A stretch of 64,000 nucleotides of DNA from an uncultured Lachnospiraceae bacterium (GTDB lineage Bacteria > Bacillota > Clostridia > Lachnospirales > Lachnospiraceae). A program made the position numbers and the translations under genes. Under the pieces are notes generated by a model. That model was not told where the DNA came from. It made no database searches and saw only the letters and a list, made by a program, of their open reading frames with translations. The DNA is taken from contig CAJTXA010000004.1 in NCBI GenBank assembly GCA_910579865.1, positions 62,001 through 126,000 on the forward strand, written 5' to 3'. Position 1 is the stretch's first letter; each line of letters starts with the position of its first letter. Shown in pieces: positions 9,466-17,264 of the stretch.

Positions 9466-10077
9466 ATGAATATTAATTTAAAAAGGCAAAGTAATATGAT
9501 GACAAGTTTTTTTAGTTCTAATACTGGTTTAAAGAGTACACAAGAAAAGCAAGAAAGGCAGATGGAAAGTGAAAAAAAGATTAATTTTTGGAAGGAACAA
9601 AAAGAAAAGTTAAAAACAATGCAGTGTGATACGTTAGAGGATATTTCACAAAAACTGAAGTTATTTCATTCCTATGAGGAAGAGATTCGTGCTGCAAAGA
9701 TAGCCTATAATAATGAACAGATGTGGCATATTATGGATGAAGCAAGAGAAATGGGAGAAAAGATTGCAGAGGCGGCTGAAGAACAGAAAGCCAAAACACC
9801 AGAAGAAAGGGCAGAAGAAAAACGTGAAGAGGCACTTGGTACAGAGGAAGAAAAGAGCGAAGTATCAGAATTATTGGAAGATATGGTAGATCTAGAAGAA
9901 GAATTAGTAGAAGAATTGACAGAGGAATTACAAGAAGAATTGAAAGATCAGGAGAACATATCTACAAAAGAGTTATCAATAGAAGAAATAAAAGAACAGC
10001 AAAAGATGCAGGATGAAAAACAAATTATTCAGGAAGAAATCATACAAAAGTATAAAAGATTTGATAAAAGAGTTTAA
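9466..10077 (+). CDS. Glu/Lys-rich coiled-coil protein of unknown function
   Basis: This 203-residue protein has no signal peptide or membrane segment and no recognised domain. The N-terminus is polar and flexible (NLKRQSNMMTSFFSSNTGLK). The middle (40-110) contains a helical FWKEQKEKLKTMQCDTLEDIS and an AYNNEQMWHIMDEAREMGEKI stretch, which looks like the conserved core. The C-terminal half is a very acidic coiled coil (EELVEELTEELQEELKDQ). The ribosome-binding site AGGAAGGAG precedes the ATG. It lies 60 bases after the GH5 stop with no terminator seen, so co-transcription is possible. Its organisation resembles the 7234 gene. Confidence 0.65.
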   Translation: MNINLKRQSNMMTSFFSSNTGLKSTQEKQERQMESEKKINFWKEQKEKLKTMQCDTLEDISQKLKLFHSYEEEIRAAKIAYNNEQMWHIMDEAREMGEKIAEAAEEQKAKTPEERAEEKREEALGTEEEKSEVSELLEDMVDLEEELVEELTEELQEELKDQENISTKELSIEEIKEQQKMQDEKQIIQEEIIQKYKRFDKRV

Positions 10078-10184
10078 CTTTATAGAAGAAGTTTAATTTT
10101 TATTTGCTATTAGATAGAACAAAAAAATAAAAAGAATAGATATAAAAAAGAGGCATATATTAAAAATAAAAGGAATTTTTAATA

Positions 10185-10670
10185 ATGGCAAATAATATTC
10201 CAAATTTGACGTTTAGTGAATTGTTGGGGAGTGGAAGACCGCAAGCTGTGGCATGGTTTCAGGGGAAAGAAGACCAGTCTCAGCTTGGCGGTTTTGTTAA
10301 ATTTTATGCAACTTCATTTGGTGGAACTTTAGTGGAAATTGAAGTATATGGATTGCCTGATAAAAAAGGGGATTCTAATTTTTATGGATTGCATATTCAT
10401 GAGTATGGAAACTGTAGTAATTCTTTTACTAATACTGGGGAGCATTACAATCCAAAAAAAGTACCACATCCATTTCATGCAGGTGATTTGCCACCTTTAA
10501 TTAGTAATGATGGATATGCTTGGGGAAGTTTTTTTGATGGACGAATTTCTACAGCAGAATTGATTGGACGTTCGATTGTGATACATAAAAAAGCAGATGA
10601 TTTTACAACACAACCCTCTGGAAATTCAGGGGAAAAGATTGCCTGTGGCGTGATTCGATTTGTAAAATAG
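10185..10670 (+). CDS. Cu/Zn superoxide dismutase family protein without signal peptide
   Basis: The family converts superoxide to hydrogen peroxide and oxygen at a copper-zinc site. The 161 residues carry all expected metal ligands: H70 and H72 in GLHIHEYG, bridging H87 in GEHYNP, H95, H98 and D101 in HPFHAGD, and H134 in IVIHKK. C77 and C144 match the conserved disulfide, and SGNSGEKIACGVI is the C-terminal signature. Unusual points: no signal peptide, although most bacterial enzymes of this family are exported; a shortened zinc loop; and Lys141 where the active-site Arg normally sits (GNAGxR). A cytoplasmic location is therefore inferred, and activity is likely but unproved. Confidence 0.88.
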   Translation: MANNIPNLTFSELLGSGRPQAVAWFQGKEDQSQLGGFVKFYATSFGGTLVEIEVYGLPDKKGDSNFYGLHIHEYGNCSNSFTNTGEHYNPKKVPHPFHAGDLPPLISNDGYAWGSFFDGRISTAELIGRSIVIHKKADDFTTQPSGNSGEKIACGVIRFVK

Positions 10671-10712
10671 AGACAGGAATTAGATGTCGCATTGGGATAG
10701 AAAAAATTTTTC

Positions 10713-10742
10713 TTGACAAAGAAGAAACATTTGGTGTATATT
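10713..10742 (+). promoter_or_regulatory. Sigma-A type promoter of the structured RNA
   Basis: A perfect -35 box TTGACA (10713-10718), an 18-bp spacer and the -10 box TATATT (10737-10742). No open reading frame of credible length follows; a structured RNA does. Predicted start of transcription is near 10749. Confidence 0.75.
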
Positions 10743-10748
10743 GTAGAA

Positions 10749-10906
10749 TAATTAATATTTTAAGAAAAGAGGTTGTGTATGTTAAGTGTTGTTGTAATGG
10801 TGATCAGGACAAATTGAATGATGGTTGGGATAACAAACTGGTTTTAATAGAACAGGATGTTTATGCCCTTTTGTCTGCCTTACAAGATACAAACATACTC
10901 TTTTTT
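10749..10906 (+). ncRNA. ssrS: Structured non-coding RNA, candidate 6S RNA
   Basis: The region 10671-11100 holds no gene but a strong promoter followed by a sequence that folds into one long interrupted hairpin. Helices read by eye: 10765-10770 with 10899-10904, GTATGTT 10777-10783 with 10892-10898, TTGTAA 10792-10797 with 10880-10885, GGACAAA 10807-10813 with 10870-10876, and GGGATAA 10827-10833 with TTATGCCC 10861-10868. The length (about 160 nt) and rod shape with internal loops fit 6S RNA, which mimics an open promoter and binds RNA polymerase. In Bacillus one 6S gene lies next to rarA (yrvN); here rarA is 2.2 kb downstream. The identity as 6S is an inference; that a non-coding transcript exists is better supported. 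Confidence 0.55.
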
Positions 10907-10932
10907 CGATTTTTGTAGCTTATTTGAGTTTG

Positions 10933-10967
10933 AAAGCATGACAAGATAATTTTGTCATGCTTTTTTT
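10933..10967 (+). terminator. Intrinsic terminator after the structured RNA
   Basis: Perfect 12-bp stem AAAGCATGACAA / TTGTCATGCTTT with a 7-nt loop and a run of seven T. It closes the small-RNA transcription unit. Confidence 0.9.
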
Positions 10968-10996
10968 AAGGATAATATAGTCGAAAAATTCTTTTT

Positions 10997-11042
10997 GCCG
11001 CAAAAGTAGTATGCCAATAGGCAGATACTTTTGCGGCTTTTT
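10997..11042 (+). terminator. Second strong terminator hairpin upstream of the mutS2-like gene
   Basis: Perfect 12-bp stem GCCGCAAAAGTA / TACTTTTGCGGC (10997-11008, 11026-11037) with a nested TGCC/GGCA mini-stem in the loop, followed by five T. It ends 59 bases before the mutS2-like ATG. It may simply be a backup terminator, or a leader hairpin controlling the next gene. Confidence 0.8.
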
Positions 11043-11100
11043 GTTGTTTTGTGTAAGGATAGCTTTATCCATTGCTTAATAAATAAGGAGAGTTTTTAAA

Positions 11101-13002
11101 ATGATAGAGACAGAAAAATTATTAGAGTTTGATAAAATAAAAGAAAAACTAGCAGAGTTTGCCTGTACAAAAAAAGGAAAAGAAGAAAGTTTACAGTTAA
11201 AACCCTATTTAGCAGAACGAGAAGTATTAGCAAGGCTTAGAGAGACAACAGAGGCAAAACAGATGATTACAATATGTGGTAATCCCCCAGCAACAGCTTT
11301 AAAAGGGATTGAAGAATGGATTTTAATTGCACAAAAGGGTGGCTGTCTTACACCAGAACAGTTAGAAGAAATTGCAGTCGTGTTTGCTTCAGTAAGGCGA
11401 ATAAAAGATTATTTAAATCGTTGTAAACAATACGAAATCGGACTGGCCTATTATGAAGAAAATTTAGATTCTTTTGATGAGATTGGTAAGTTGATTCATG
11501 AAAAGATTCGAAATGGAAAAGTAGATGATTTTGCCTCTAAGCGATTAAAATCAATTCGGGAGTCTATGGAGCGAATAAAGGAAAAGATGCATGAAAGGGC
11601 AGATACCATAATTCGAACCAATAAGGAGTGTATGTCTGATTCATTTAGTACGATACGAAATGGACATCTTTGTATTCCTGTAAAGAAAGAGTATAAATAT
11701 AAAATAAATGGAACCGTTATTGAAAAATCAGCGACAGGAAATACAATTTTTATGGAACCTGCACAAGTGACAAAGCTATATGGAGAGTGGCAGGAATTAC
11801 AGATAGAGGAAGAAAATGAGGAAAGGCAAATTCTTTATACTTTAACAGGTCTTTTATCGGATAAAACAGAAGAAATTGTTCGAAATAATCAAACAATTGA
11901 AAAGTTAGATTTTATTTTTGCGAAAGCAAAACTTAGTATGGATTTTAATGGAATTGAGCCTTCTATTCATACGGAACGATGGATTCAAATTCAACAGGCA
12001 AGACATCCACTTATGGATCAAAAAATAGCAGTTCCATTTGACTTTCAAATTGGAAATGGAAAAAATGGCGTGATTATTACTGGCCCTAATACAGGAGGAA
12101 AGACAGTAGCAATAAAAACAGTTGCATTGACTTGTCTTATGGCACAATGTGGACTACATGTAAGTTGTAAACAGGCAGAAGTTTGTATGAACAATCAAAT
12201 TTTATGTGATATTGGAGATGGACAAGATTTATCAGAAAATCTTTCCACATTTTCAGCGCATATTACAAATGTAATGGATATTTTACGTAAAGTGAACCAA
12301 GAAAGTCTGGTGATTATGGATGAATTAGGTTCTGGTACAGATCCAGCAGAGGGAATGGGAATTGCAATTGCAATTTTGGAAGAACTGAAAAAAAGTCATG
12401 CATTATTTCTGGTTACAACACATTATCCAGAAGTAAAAGAGTATGCTGAAAAAGAAAAGGAAATGGTAAATGCAAGAATGACATTTGATCGGGAAAGTTT
12501 GCAGCCACTTTATCAAATGGTGATAGGGGAGGCAGGCGATAGCTGTGCGTTTTTTATTGCTGCTCGATTGGGAATGTCAAAAGGAATGTTACAGTGTGCG
12601 GCACAGGCAGCATATGGGGAAGATGCAAAGGAAAAGTTGGCTGGAATTGGAATGAAGGAGGAAATTAAACGAGAAACAACTGCTTCTATTCAAAAGAAAA
12701 AAATAAAAAATACACAGAAAAAAGCATTAGAATTTCAACTAGGAGATAGTGTAATGGTACTGCCAGATAAAAAGATTGGGATTGTTTGTCAAACAGCGAA
12801 TGAAAAGGGAGTACTTCGGGTACAAATGCAGGGAAAGAAAATTTGGATTAATTATAAGCGTGTTCGACTGCATGTGGCAGCTTCTGAATTATATCCAGAA
12901 AATTATGATTTTTCTGTTATTTTTGATAGTGTAGAGAAGCGAAAGGCATTGCATCAAATGGAGCGAAAGTATGTAGAAGAAGAGTTTTGGTATAAGGAGT
13001 AA
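11101..13002 (+). CDS. MutS2-like ATPase lacking the Smr nuclease domain
   Basis: A MutS-family ATPase of the MutS2 branch, whose members bind branched DNA or collided ribosomes. Counting from the ATG: MutS2-type N-terminal helical core (about 1-300), Walker A GPNTGGKT (about 328-335), Walker B and signature IMDELGSGTDPAEG (about 404-417), TTHYPEVKEYA, and a small C-terminal beta domain (FQLGDSVMVLPDKKIGIV) like the KOW-type domain of MutS2. At 633 residues it is about 150 shorter than typical MutS2 and ends before where the Smr endonuclease domain would be, so nuclease activity is not expected. A second full MutS2 may exist elsewhere. The ribosome-binding site AAGGAGAG precedes the ATG, and rarA follows after 95 bases. 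Confidence 0.85.
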   Translation: MIETEKLLEFDKIKEKLAEFACTKKGKEESLQLKPYLAEREVLARLRETTEAKQMITICGNPPATALKGIEEWILIAQKGGCLTPEQLEEIAVVFASVRRIKDYLNRCKQYEIGLAYYEENLDSFDEIGKLIHEKIRNGKVDDFASKRLKSIRESMERIKEKMHERADTIIRTNKECMSDSFSTIRNGHLCIPVKKEYKYKINGTVIEKSATGNTIFMEPAQVTKLYGEWQELQIEEENEERQILYTLTGLLSDKTEEIVRNNQTIEKLDFIFAKAKLSMDFNGIEPSIHTERWIQIQQARHPLMDQKIAVPFDFQIGNGKNGVIITGPNTGGKTVAIKTVALTCLMAQCGLHVSCKQAEVCMNNQILCDIGDGQDLSENLSTFSAHITNVMDILRKVNQESLVIMDELGSGTDPAEGMGIAIAILEELKKSHALFLVTTHYPEVKEYAEKEKEMVNARMTFDRESLQPLYQMVIGEAGDSCAFFIAARLGMSKGMLQCAAQAAYGEDAKEKLAGIGMKEEIKRETTASIQKKKIKNTQKKALEFQLGDSVMVLPDKKIGIVCQTANEKGVLRVQMQGKKIWINYKRVRLHVAASELYPENYDFSVIFDSVEKRKALHQMERKYVEEEFWYKE

Positions 13003-13097
13003 GAAATGCGAACCTTTGTTTGACTTTGGAAAAATGTGTTGTTATAATAAATGTAAAAACAAATAGCGATATGAAAATAAAAGAAAAAGGATAGCAT

Positions 13098-14414
13098 ATG
13101 GAACAGATCAGTTTATTTGACACCTATGAACAGCCAGCACCTCTTGCAAGCAGACTTCGACCAGAAACATTAGAGGATTATATTGGACAGCAGCATTTGA
13201 TTGGAAAAGGAAAGATTCTAAGACAATTAATTGAAAAAGATCAGATTTCCTCTATGATTTTTTGGGGACCGCCTGGAGTAGGAAAAACAACATTAGCAAG
13301 AATTATTGCGAAACAGACAAAGGCAGAGTTTGTAGAATTTAGTGCTGTAACCAGTGGGATAAAAGAGATTAAAGAAGTGATGACACAGGCAGAGAAAAAT
13401 CGAATGATGGGAAGGAGAACTTTACTTTTTGCAGATGAAATTCATCGGTTTAATAAAGCACAACAGGATGCATTTCTTCCATTTGTAGAAAAGGGAAGTA
13501 TTATTTTGGTTGGTGCGACCACAGAAAATCCTTCCTTTGAAATTAATTCCGCATTGCTTTCTCGCTGTAAAGTTTTTATATTGAAAGCATTAGAGGAACA
13601 GGATTTGACCACATTGCTTTGGCAAGCATTGAAGAGTCCAAAAGGATTTGGAAATTTAGAAATTGCAGTAACAAAGGAGCAGCTTTTCTGGATTGCCCGT
13701 TTTGCAAATGGAGATGCTAGAACTGCTCTAAATACATTAGAGATGGCTGTATTAAATGCAAAGATGGATCAACATGCTGTGTTATGTATAGATGAGGAAG
13801 TACTAGCACAGTGTATGAATCGACGTTCTCTTCTTTATGATAAAAATGGAGAAGGACATTATAATTTTATTTCTGCGTTGCATAAATCGATGCGAAATAG
13901 TGATCCAGATGCGGCAGTTTATTGGATGTATCGGATGTTAGATGGAGGAGAAGAACCTCTCTATATTGCAAGACGATTGGTGCGATATGCCAGTGAAGAT
14001 ATTGGAATGGCAGATTCTAATGCATTGCAAGTTGCGGTTGCGGCATATCAGGCATGTCATTTTTTAGGGATGCCAGAGTGTGATGTTCATTTAGCTCATG
14101 CTGTGATCTATCTTTCGATGGCACCAAAATCGAATTCAGTTTATCGAGCTTGTGGTTCTTGTAAAGAAGATATTCAAAATCTTCCTGCACAACCAGTACC
14201 ACTTTCTATCTGTAATGCACCAACTGAATTGATGAAAGAGTTAAATTATGGAAAAGGATATGTTTATGCACATGATACAGTTGAAAAAATGGCAAAACTG
14301 CAGTGTCTGCCAGATGCATTAGTAGGAAGGCGGTATTATTGTCCTACTGAAGAAGGAGAGGAGAAACAGATAAAGAAGCAGTTAGAAAAGATTATTCAAT
14401 GGAAGCAAGAGTAG
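13098..14414 (+). CDS. rarA: Replication-associated recombination protein A (AAA+ ATPase)
   Basis: RarA/MgsA is a clamp-loader-like AAA+ ATPase that acts at stalled replication forks. The 438 residues start with the typical MEQISLFD and PLASRLRP, followed by the IGQQHL box, Walker A GPPGVGKT (57-64), Walker B with DEIH (113-116), sensor 1 GATTENPSFE, and the C-terminal tetramerisation region (DIGMADSNAL, AVIYLSMAPKSNSVY). All catalytic motifs are intact and the length is normal. The ribosome-binding site AAAGGAT lies before the ATG. It sits between a MutS2-like gene and a small membrane protein, and the candidate 6S RNA is upstream, similar to the Bacillus yrvN neighbourhood. Confidence 0.96.
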   Translation: MEQISLFDTYEQPAPLASRLRPETLEDYIGQQHLIGKGKILRQLIEKDQISSMIFWGPPGVGKTTLARIIAKQTKAEFVEFSAVTSGIKEIKEVMTQAEKNRMMGRRTLLFADEIHRFNKAQQDAFLPFVEKGSIILVGATTENPSFEINSALLSRCKVFILKALEEQDLTTLLWQALKSPKGFGNLEIAVTKEQLFWIARFANGDARTALNTLEMAVLNAKMDQHAVLCIDEEVLAQCMNRRSLLYDKNGEGHYNFISALHKSMRNSDPDAAVYWMYRMLDGGEEPLYIARRLVRYASEDIGMADSNALQVAVAAYQACHFLGMPECDVHLAHAVIYLSMAPKSNSVYRACGSCKEDIQNLPAQPVPLSICNAPTELMKELNYGKGYVYAHDTVEKMAKLQCLPDALVGRRYYCPTEEGEEKQIKKQLEKIIQWKQE

Positions 14415-14428
14415 TTTGGAGGGATTTT

Positions 14429-14809
14429 ATGAGTAAAAATATAAAAATAAAGCCTGGAAAAGAACAATCTGCAATAGGAATGATAGCAGGAGTTTTATTT
14501 TGTATTGTTGGAGTAGTAATCGTGATTCCTAGTTTTGGATTTTTTGGGATAATTTGGACTCTTTTTGCCCTTGTCATTACTGTTTTAAATGGGATGAATG
14601 TTTTTTCTGATAAAGGAGTTGCTACCCATGAGATTCGAATTGAGGAGGAACAAGAGGACAAGAAAATAAGGAGAACAGATTCTGAACAATTATGGAAAAA
14701 AAGTAGTGTGCAAGAAAGATTAAAATTAGTAGAGGATTTGTATGCAGAGGGAAGTATTACCAAGGAAGAACTCGATCAAAAGCGAAAAAAGATTTTAGAT
14801 GAAATATAA
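14429..14809 (+). CDS. Small membrane protein with C-terminal SHOCT domain
   Basis: A 126-residue protein with two hydrophobic helices near the N-terminus (about 16-35 and 39-58, IGMIAGVLFCIVGVVIVIP and FFGIIWTLFALVITVLN) and a charged cytoplasmic tail ending in a SHOCT-type motif (ERLKLVEDLYAEGSITKEELDQKR). SHOCT domains are short oligomerisation or targeting modules with no enzymatic role. The start at 14429 is preferred over the upstream ATG at 14399 because TTGGAGGG stands just before it; it begins 15 bases after the rarA stop, so it is probably in the same operon. The two-component regulator follows after 34 bases. Confidence 0.8.
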   Translation: MSKNIKIKPGKEQSAIGMIAGVLFCIVGVVIVIPSFGFFGIIWTLFALVITVLNGMNVFSDKGVATHEIRIEEEQEDKKIRRTDSEQLWKKSSVQERLKLVEDLYAEGSITKEELDQKRKKILDEI

Positions 14810-14843
14810 ATTTGAGAGTTCACATAAGGGTAGGAGTAAAGTC

Positions 14844-15503
14844 ATGAAAAAGATTTTAATTGTAGAGGATGATAGGGATTTAAGTTATGGACTTTGTATG
14901 GCTTTAAAAGGAGAGGAGGTAGAAATCGTACAAGTTTTTGATCTAAAAAGTGCAAAGAGCAGATGGAGTGCTGGAGATTTAGATTTAATTGTATTAGATA
15001 TTAATTTGTCAGATGGAAGCGGATTAGAATTTCTTAAACAGGTACGAAAACAAGATGAAATTCCTATTATTCTTTTAACAGCAAATGATACAGAGATGGA
15101 TATTGTGACAGGGTTAGAAGGTGGAGCAGATGATTACATTACAAAACCTTTTAGTTTAGCGATTTTAAGAGCACGAGTTGGAGCTCAATTAAGAAGAACA
15201 AAGATATCAAAATTACACAAAATAGAAATAGAAGAATATCAATTTGATTTTGAAAAAATGGAATTTAAAAAGGATGGTATATTGGTAGAATTAAGTAAGA
15301 CAGAGCAAAAATTACTTCGTCTATTTATGGAAAATCAAAAAGTTACTTTGTCACGTAGTTTTTTGGTAGATCAAATTTGGACAGATGGAGCTGATTATGT
15401 AGAAGAAAATGCGCTTTCTGTTACAGTAAAGCGGCTGCGGGATAAATTAGATGCAGGAAGGTATATTAAGACAGTATATGGATTGGGGTATGTATGGAAA
15501 TGA
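14844..15503 (+). CDS. OmpR-family response regulator
   Basis: A DNA-binding response regulator of 219 residues. The receiver domain has the acidic pair E8 D9/D10, the phospho-acceptor D52 in IVLDINLSDGSG, the conserved Thr in LLTAND and Lys in YITKPF. The winged-helix output domain follows (ELSKTEQKLLRLFMEN, VTVKRLRDKLDAG, IKTVYGLGYVW). The start at 14844 has TAGGAGT before it; an upstream in-frame ATG at 14799 overlaps the previous gene and would add 15 residues foreign to the family. It overlaps the histidine kinase gene by 10 bases, and an ABC transporter follows, so it probably controls that transporter. Confidence 0.92.
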   Translation: MKKILIVEDDRDLSYGLCMALKGEEVEIVQVFDLKSAKSRWSAGDLDLIVLDINLSDGSGLEFLKQVRKQDEIPIILLTANDTEMDIVTGLEGGADDYITKPFSLAILRARVGAQLRRTKISKLHKIEIEEYQFDFEKMEFKKDGILVELSKTEQKLLRLFMENQKVTLSRSFLVDQIWTDGADYVEENALSVTVKRLRDKLDAGRYIKTVYGLGYVWK

Positions 15504-16426
15504 TGGGGTGGTATTACAATAAAAGTGATTGGATTTTTTTGCTCTTTTCTTTTCTTTTTTTTATAGTTGCAGTTGGGTTTATCTGTTGGGAGCGTCATCA
15601 AATGCGTAGTATGGTTACAAGAATGAATCAAATGTTGGAAGCAGCGACTGCAGGAAAGTTTTCAGAAAGATTATTTGATGAAAGTATATTATCTGCTTTG
15701 GAGAGTAGGTTAGCTGGATATTTATCAGCATCTTCTGTTGCTTCTTCTCATTTAACAGAGGAAAAAGAGAAGATTAAAAAATTAATTGCAGATATTTCTC
15801 ATCAGACAAAAACACCAATTGCAAATATTCTTTTATATATACAACTATTAGAGGAACAAGAATTGTCAAAGGAAAATAGACGGTGTGTGACAGCTCTTTA
15901 TGAACAAGCAGAAAAATTAAATTTTTTAATTGCTTCTTTAGTAAAACTTTCTCGATTAGAGGCAGGGATTCTTGTCCTTTATCCTATTCGCAGTGCAGTA
16001 AAGGATATGCTGACAGAAATTGAAATACAATTTGCTCCTTATGCAGAAGAAAAAAAAATTCAGTTTTGGGTGGAGGATACAAAAGAATATGCCATATTTG
16101 ATAAAAAGTGGACGATAGAAGCAATTGGAAATTTGGTGGATAATGCGATTAAGTATACCCCTGCTGGGGGGACTATAACAATATCAGTGGAAGCCTATGA
16201 ATTGTTTTGCAGAATCACTGTAGCAGATACCGGGATTGGAGTCCGAGAGGAAGAGTATGCTAAGATTTTTGGACGATTTTATCGTTCTTGTGAAGTGCAT
16301 GAAACAGAAGGAGTAGGGATTGGGTTATATTTGACAAGACAGATTCTTTTAGAAGAAGGTGGCTATATCAAACTTTCTTCTAAAGTAAAAGAGGGAACAA
16401 AGTTTTCAGTATTTTTGCCCCGATAA
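15494..16426 (+). CDS. Sensor histidine kinase with minimal sensor region
   Basis: Membrane histidine kinase of 310 residues, partner of the overlapping response regulator. One hydrophobic N-terminal segment (WIFLLFSFLFFIVAVGFICW, about 13-32) is the only membrane anchor; there is no extracellular domain. Then come a linker helix, the HisKA box with the phospho-acceptor H103 in ADISHQTKTPIANI, the N box NLVDNAIKYT, the G1 box ADTGIGV, and the G2 box GVGIGLYL. Such input-less kinases often read the state of a partner ABC transporter, as in BceS-type systems; here the transporter is the next operon. Start: the ATG at 15494 has GGGG five bases upstream; in-frame ATGs at 15500 and 15503 are alternatives. 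Confidence 0.9.
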   Translation: MEMMGWYYNKSDWIFLLFSFLFFIVAVGFICWERHQMRSMVTRMNQMLEAATAGKFSERLFDESILSALESRLAGYLSASSVASSHLTEEKEKIKKLIADISHQTKTPIANILLYIQLLEEQELSKENRRCVTALYEQAEKLNFLIASLVKLSRLEAGILVLYPIRSAVKDMLTEIEIQFAPYAEEKKIQFWVEDTKEYAIFDKKWTIEAIGNLVDNAIKYTPAGGTITISVEAYELFCRITVADTGIGVREEEYAKIFGRFYRSCEVHETEGVGIGLYLTRQILLEEGGYIKLSSKVKEGTKFSVFLPR

Positions 16427-16500
16427 AGTATAAAAATAAATTCTAACAAAATTGAAAGAATTTTTTTATTTTGGAAAGATTTGAGTAAGAATGTTATGGT

Positions 16501-16536
16501 AAAGTCTATATGAAAAGAATATAGGCTTTTCTTTTT
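16501..16536 (+). terminator. Intrinsic terminator between kinase and ABC transporter
   Basis: AAAGTCTATAT pairs with ATATAGGCTTT (one wobble) around an AT-rich loop and is followed by TTCTTTTT. It separates the regulatory pair from the transporter, which suggests the transporter has its own promoter. Confidence 0.75.
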
Positions 16537-16584
16537 GTTCTATCAAAAGGATAAAGCGAAGTTGTATTAGAGGAGGAAAAAGCG

Positions 16585-17253
16585 ATGACAATTTTACAAA
16601 CAAAAAATTTGAAAAAGGTGTATGGCACAGGAGAGAATGTCGTACATGCATTGGATGGGGTGAATCTAACAATAGAAAAGGGAGAATTTGTGGCGATTGT
16701 AGGAACTTCAGGTTCAGGAAAATCTACCTTGCTTCATATGCTTGGCGGTTTAGACCGACCAACTTCTGGAAAAGTAATTGTAGATGGAAAGGATATTTTT
16801 TCATTAAAAGATGAAGAGCTAACAATTTTTCGGCGTAGAAAAATTGGGTTTATTTTTCAAAATTATAATTTGGTTCCAGTACTAAATGTAAATGAAAATA
16901 TTGTGCTTCCGATTCAGTTAGATGGAAATCAGCCAGATTCTTTATTTGTAGGGCAAGTGATTGAAACACTTGGCTTAAAAAATAAATTAAATAATTTGCC
17001 AAACAACCTTTCTGGCGGACAGCAGCAAAGAGTGGCAATTGCCAGAGCACTTGCTACGAAACCAGCAATTATATTAGCAGATGAACCAACTGGAAATTTA
17101 GATAGTAAAACCAGTCAGGATGTATTAGGCTTATTAAAAATAACTAGTCAGAAATTTGTACAGACTATTGTGATGATTACCCATAATGAGGAAATTGCTC
17201 AGATGGCGAATCGAATTATTCGAATTGAAGATGGTAAAATTGTGGTACGATAG
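16585..17253 (+). CDS. ABC transporter ATP-binding protein (MacB/BceA/LolD type)
   Basis: A 222-residue ATPase that powers the FtsX-type permease encoded 11 bases downstream. Motifs: Walker A GTSGSGKST (40-48), Q-loop FQNYNLVPVLNV, signature LSGGQ (142-146), Walker B IILADE (162-167) with PTGNLD, and the switch His in MITHNEE. The subfamily acts as a mechanotransmitter or lipid/peptide exporter, commonly in resistance to cell-envelope antibiotics. The ribosome-binding site AGAGGAGG precedes the ATG. The upstream two-component system probably regulates it in response to envelope stress; the substrate cannot be told from sequence. Confidence 0.94.
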   Translation: MTILQTKNLKKVYGTGENVVHALDGVNLTIEKGEFVAIVGTSGSGKSTLLHMLGGLDRPTSGKVIVDGKDIFSLKDEELTIFRRRKIGFIFQNYNLVPVLNVNENIVLPIQLDGNQPDSLFVGQVIETLGLKNKLNNLPNNLSGGQQQRVAIARALATKPAIILADEPTGNLDSKTSQDVLGLLKITSQKFVQTIVMITHNEEIAQMANRIIRIEDGKIVVR

Positions 17254-17264
17254 GGGGCAGCAGT

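Noticed and set aside
15395..15631. Minus-strand frame across the regulator-kinase overlap
   Set aside because: It overlaps two well-supported genes and has no ribosome-binding site or family resemblance.
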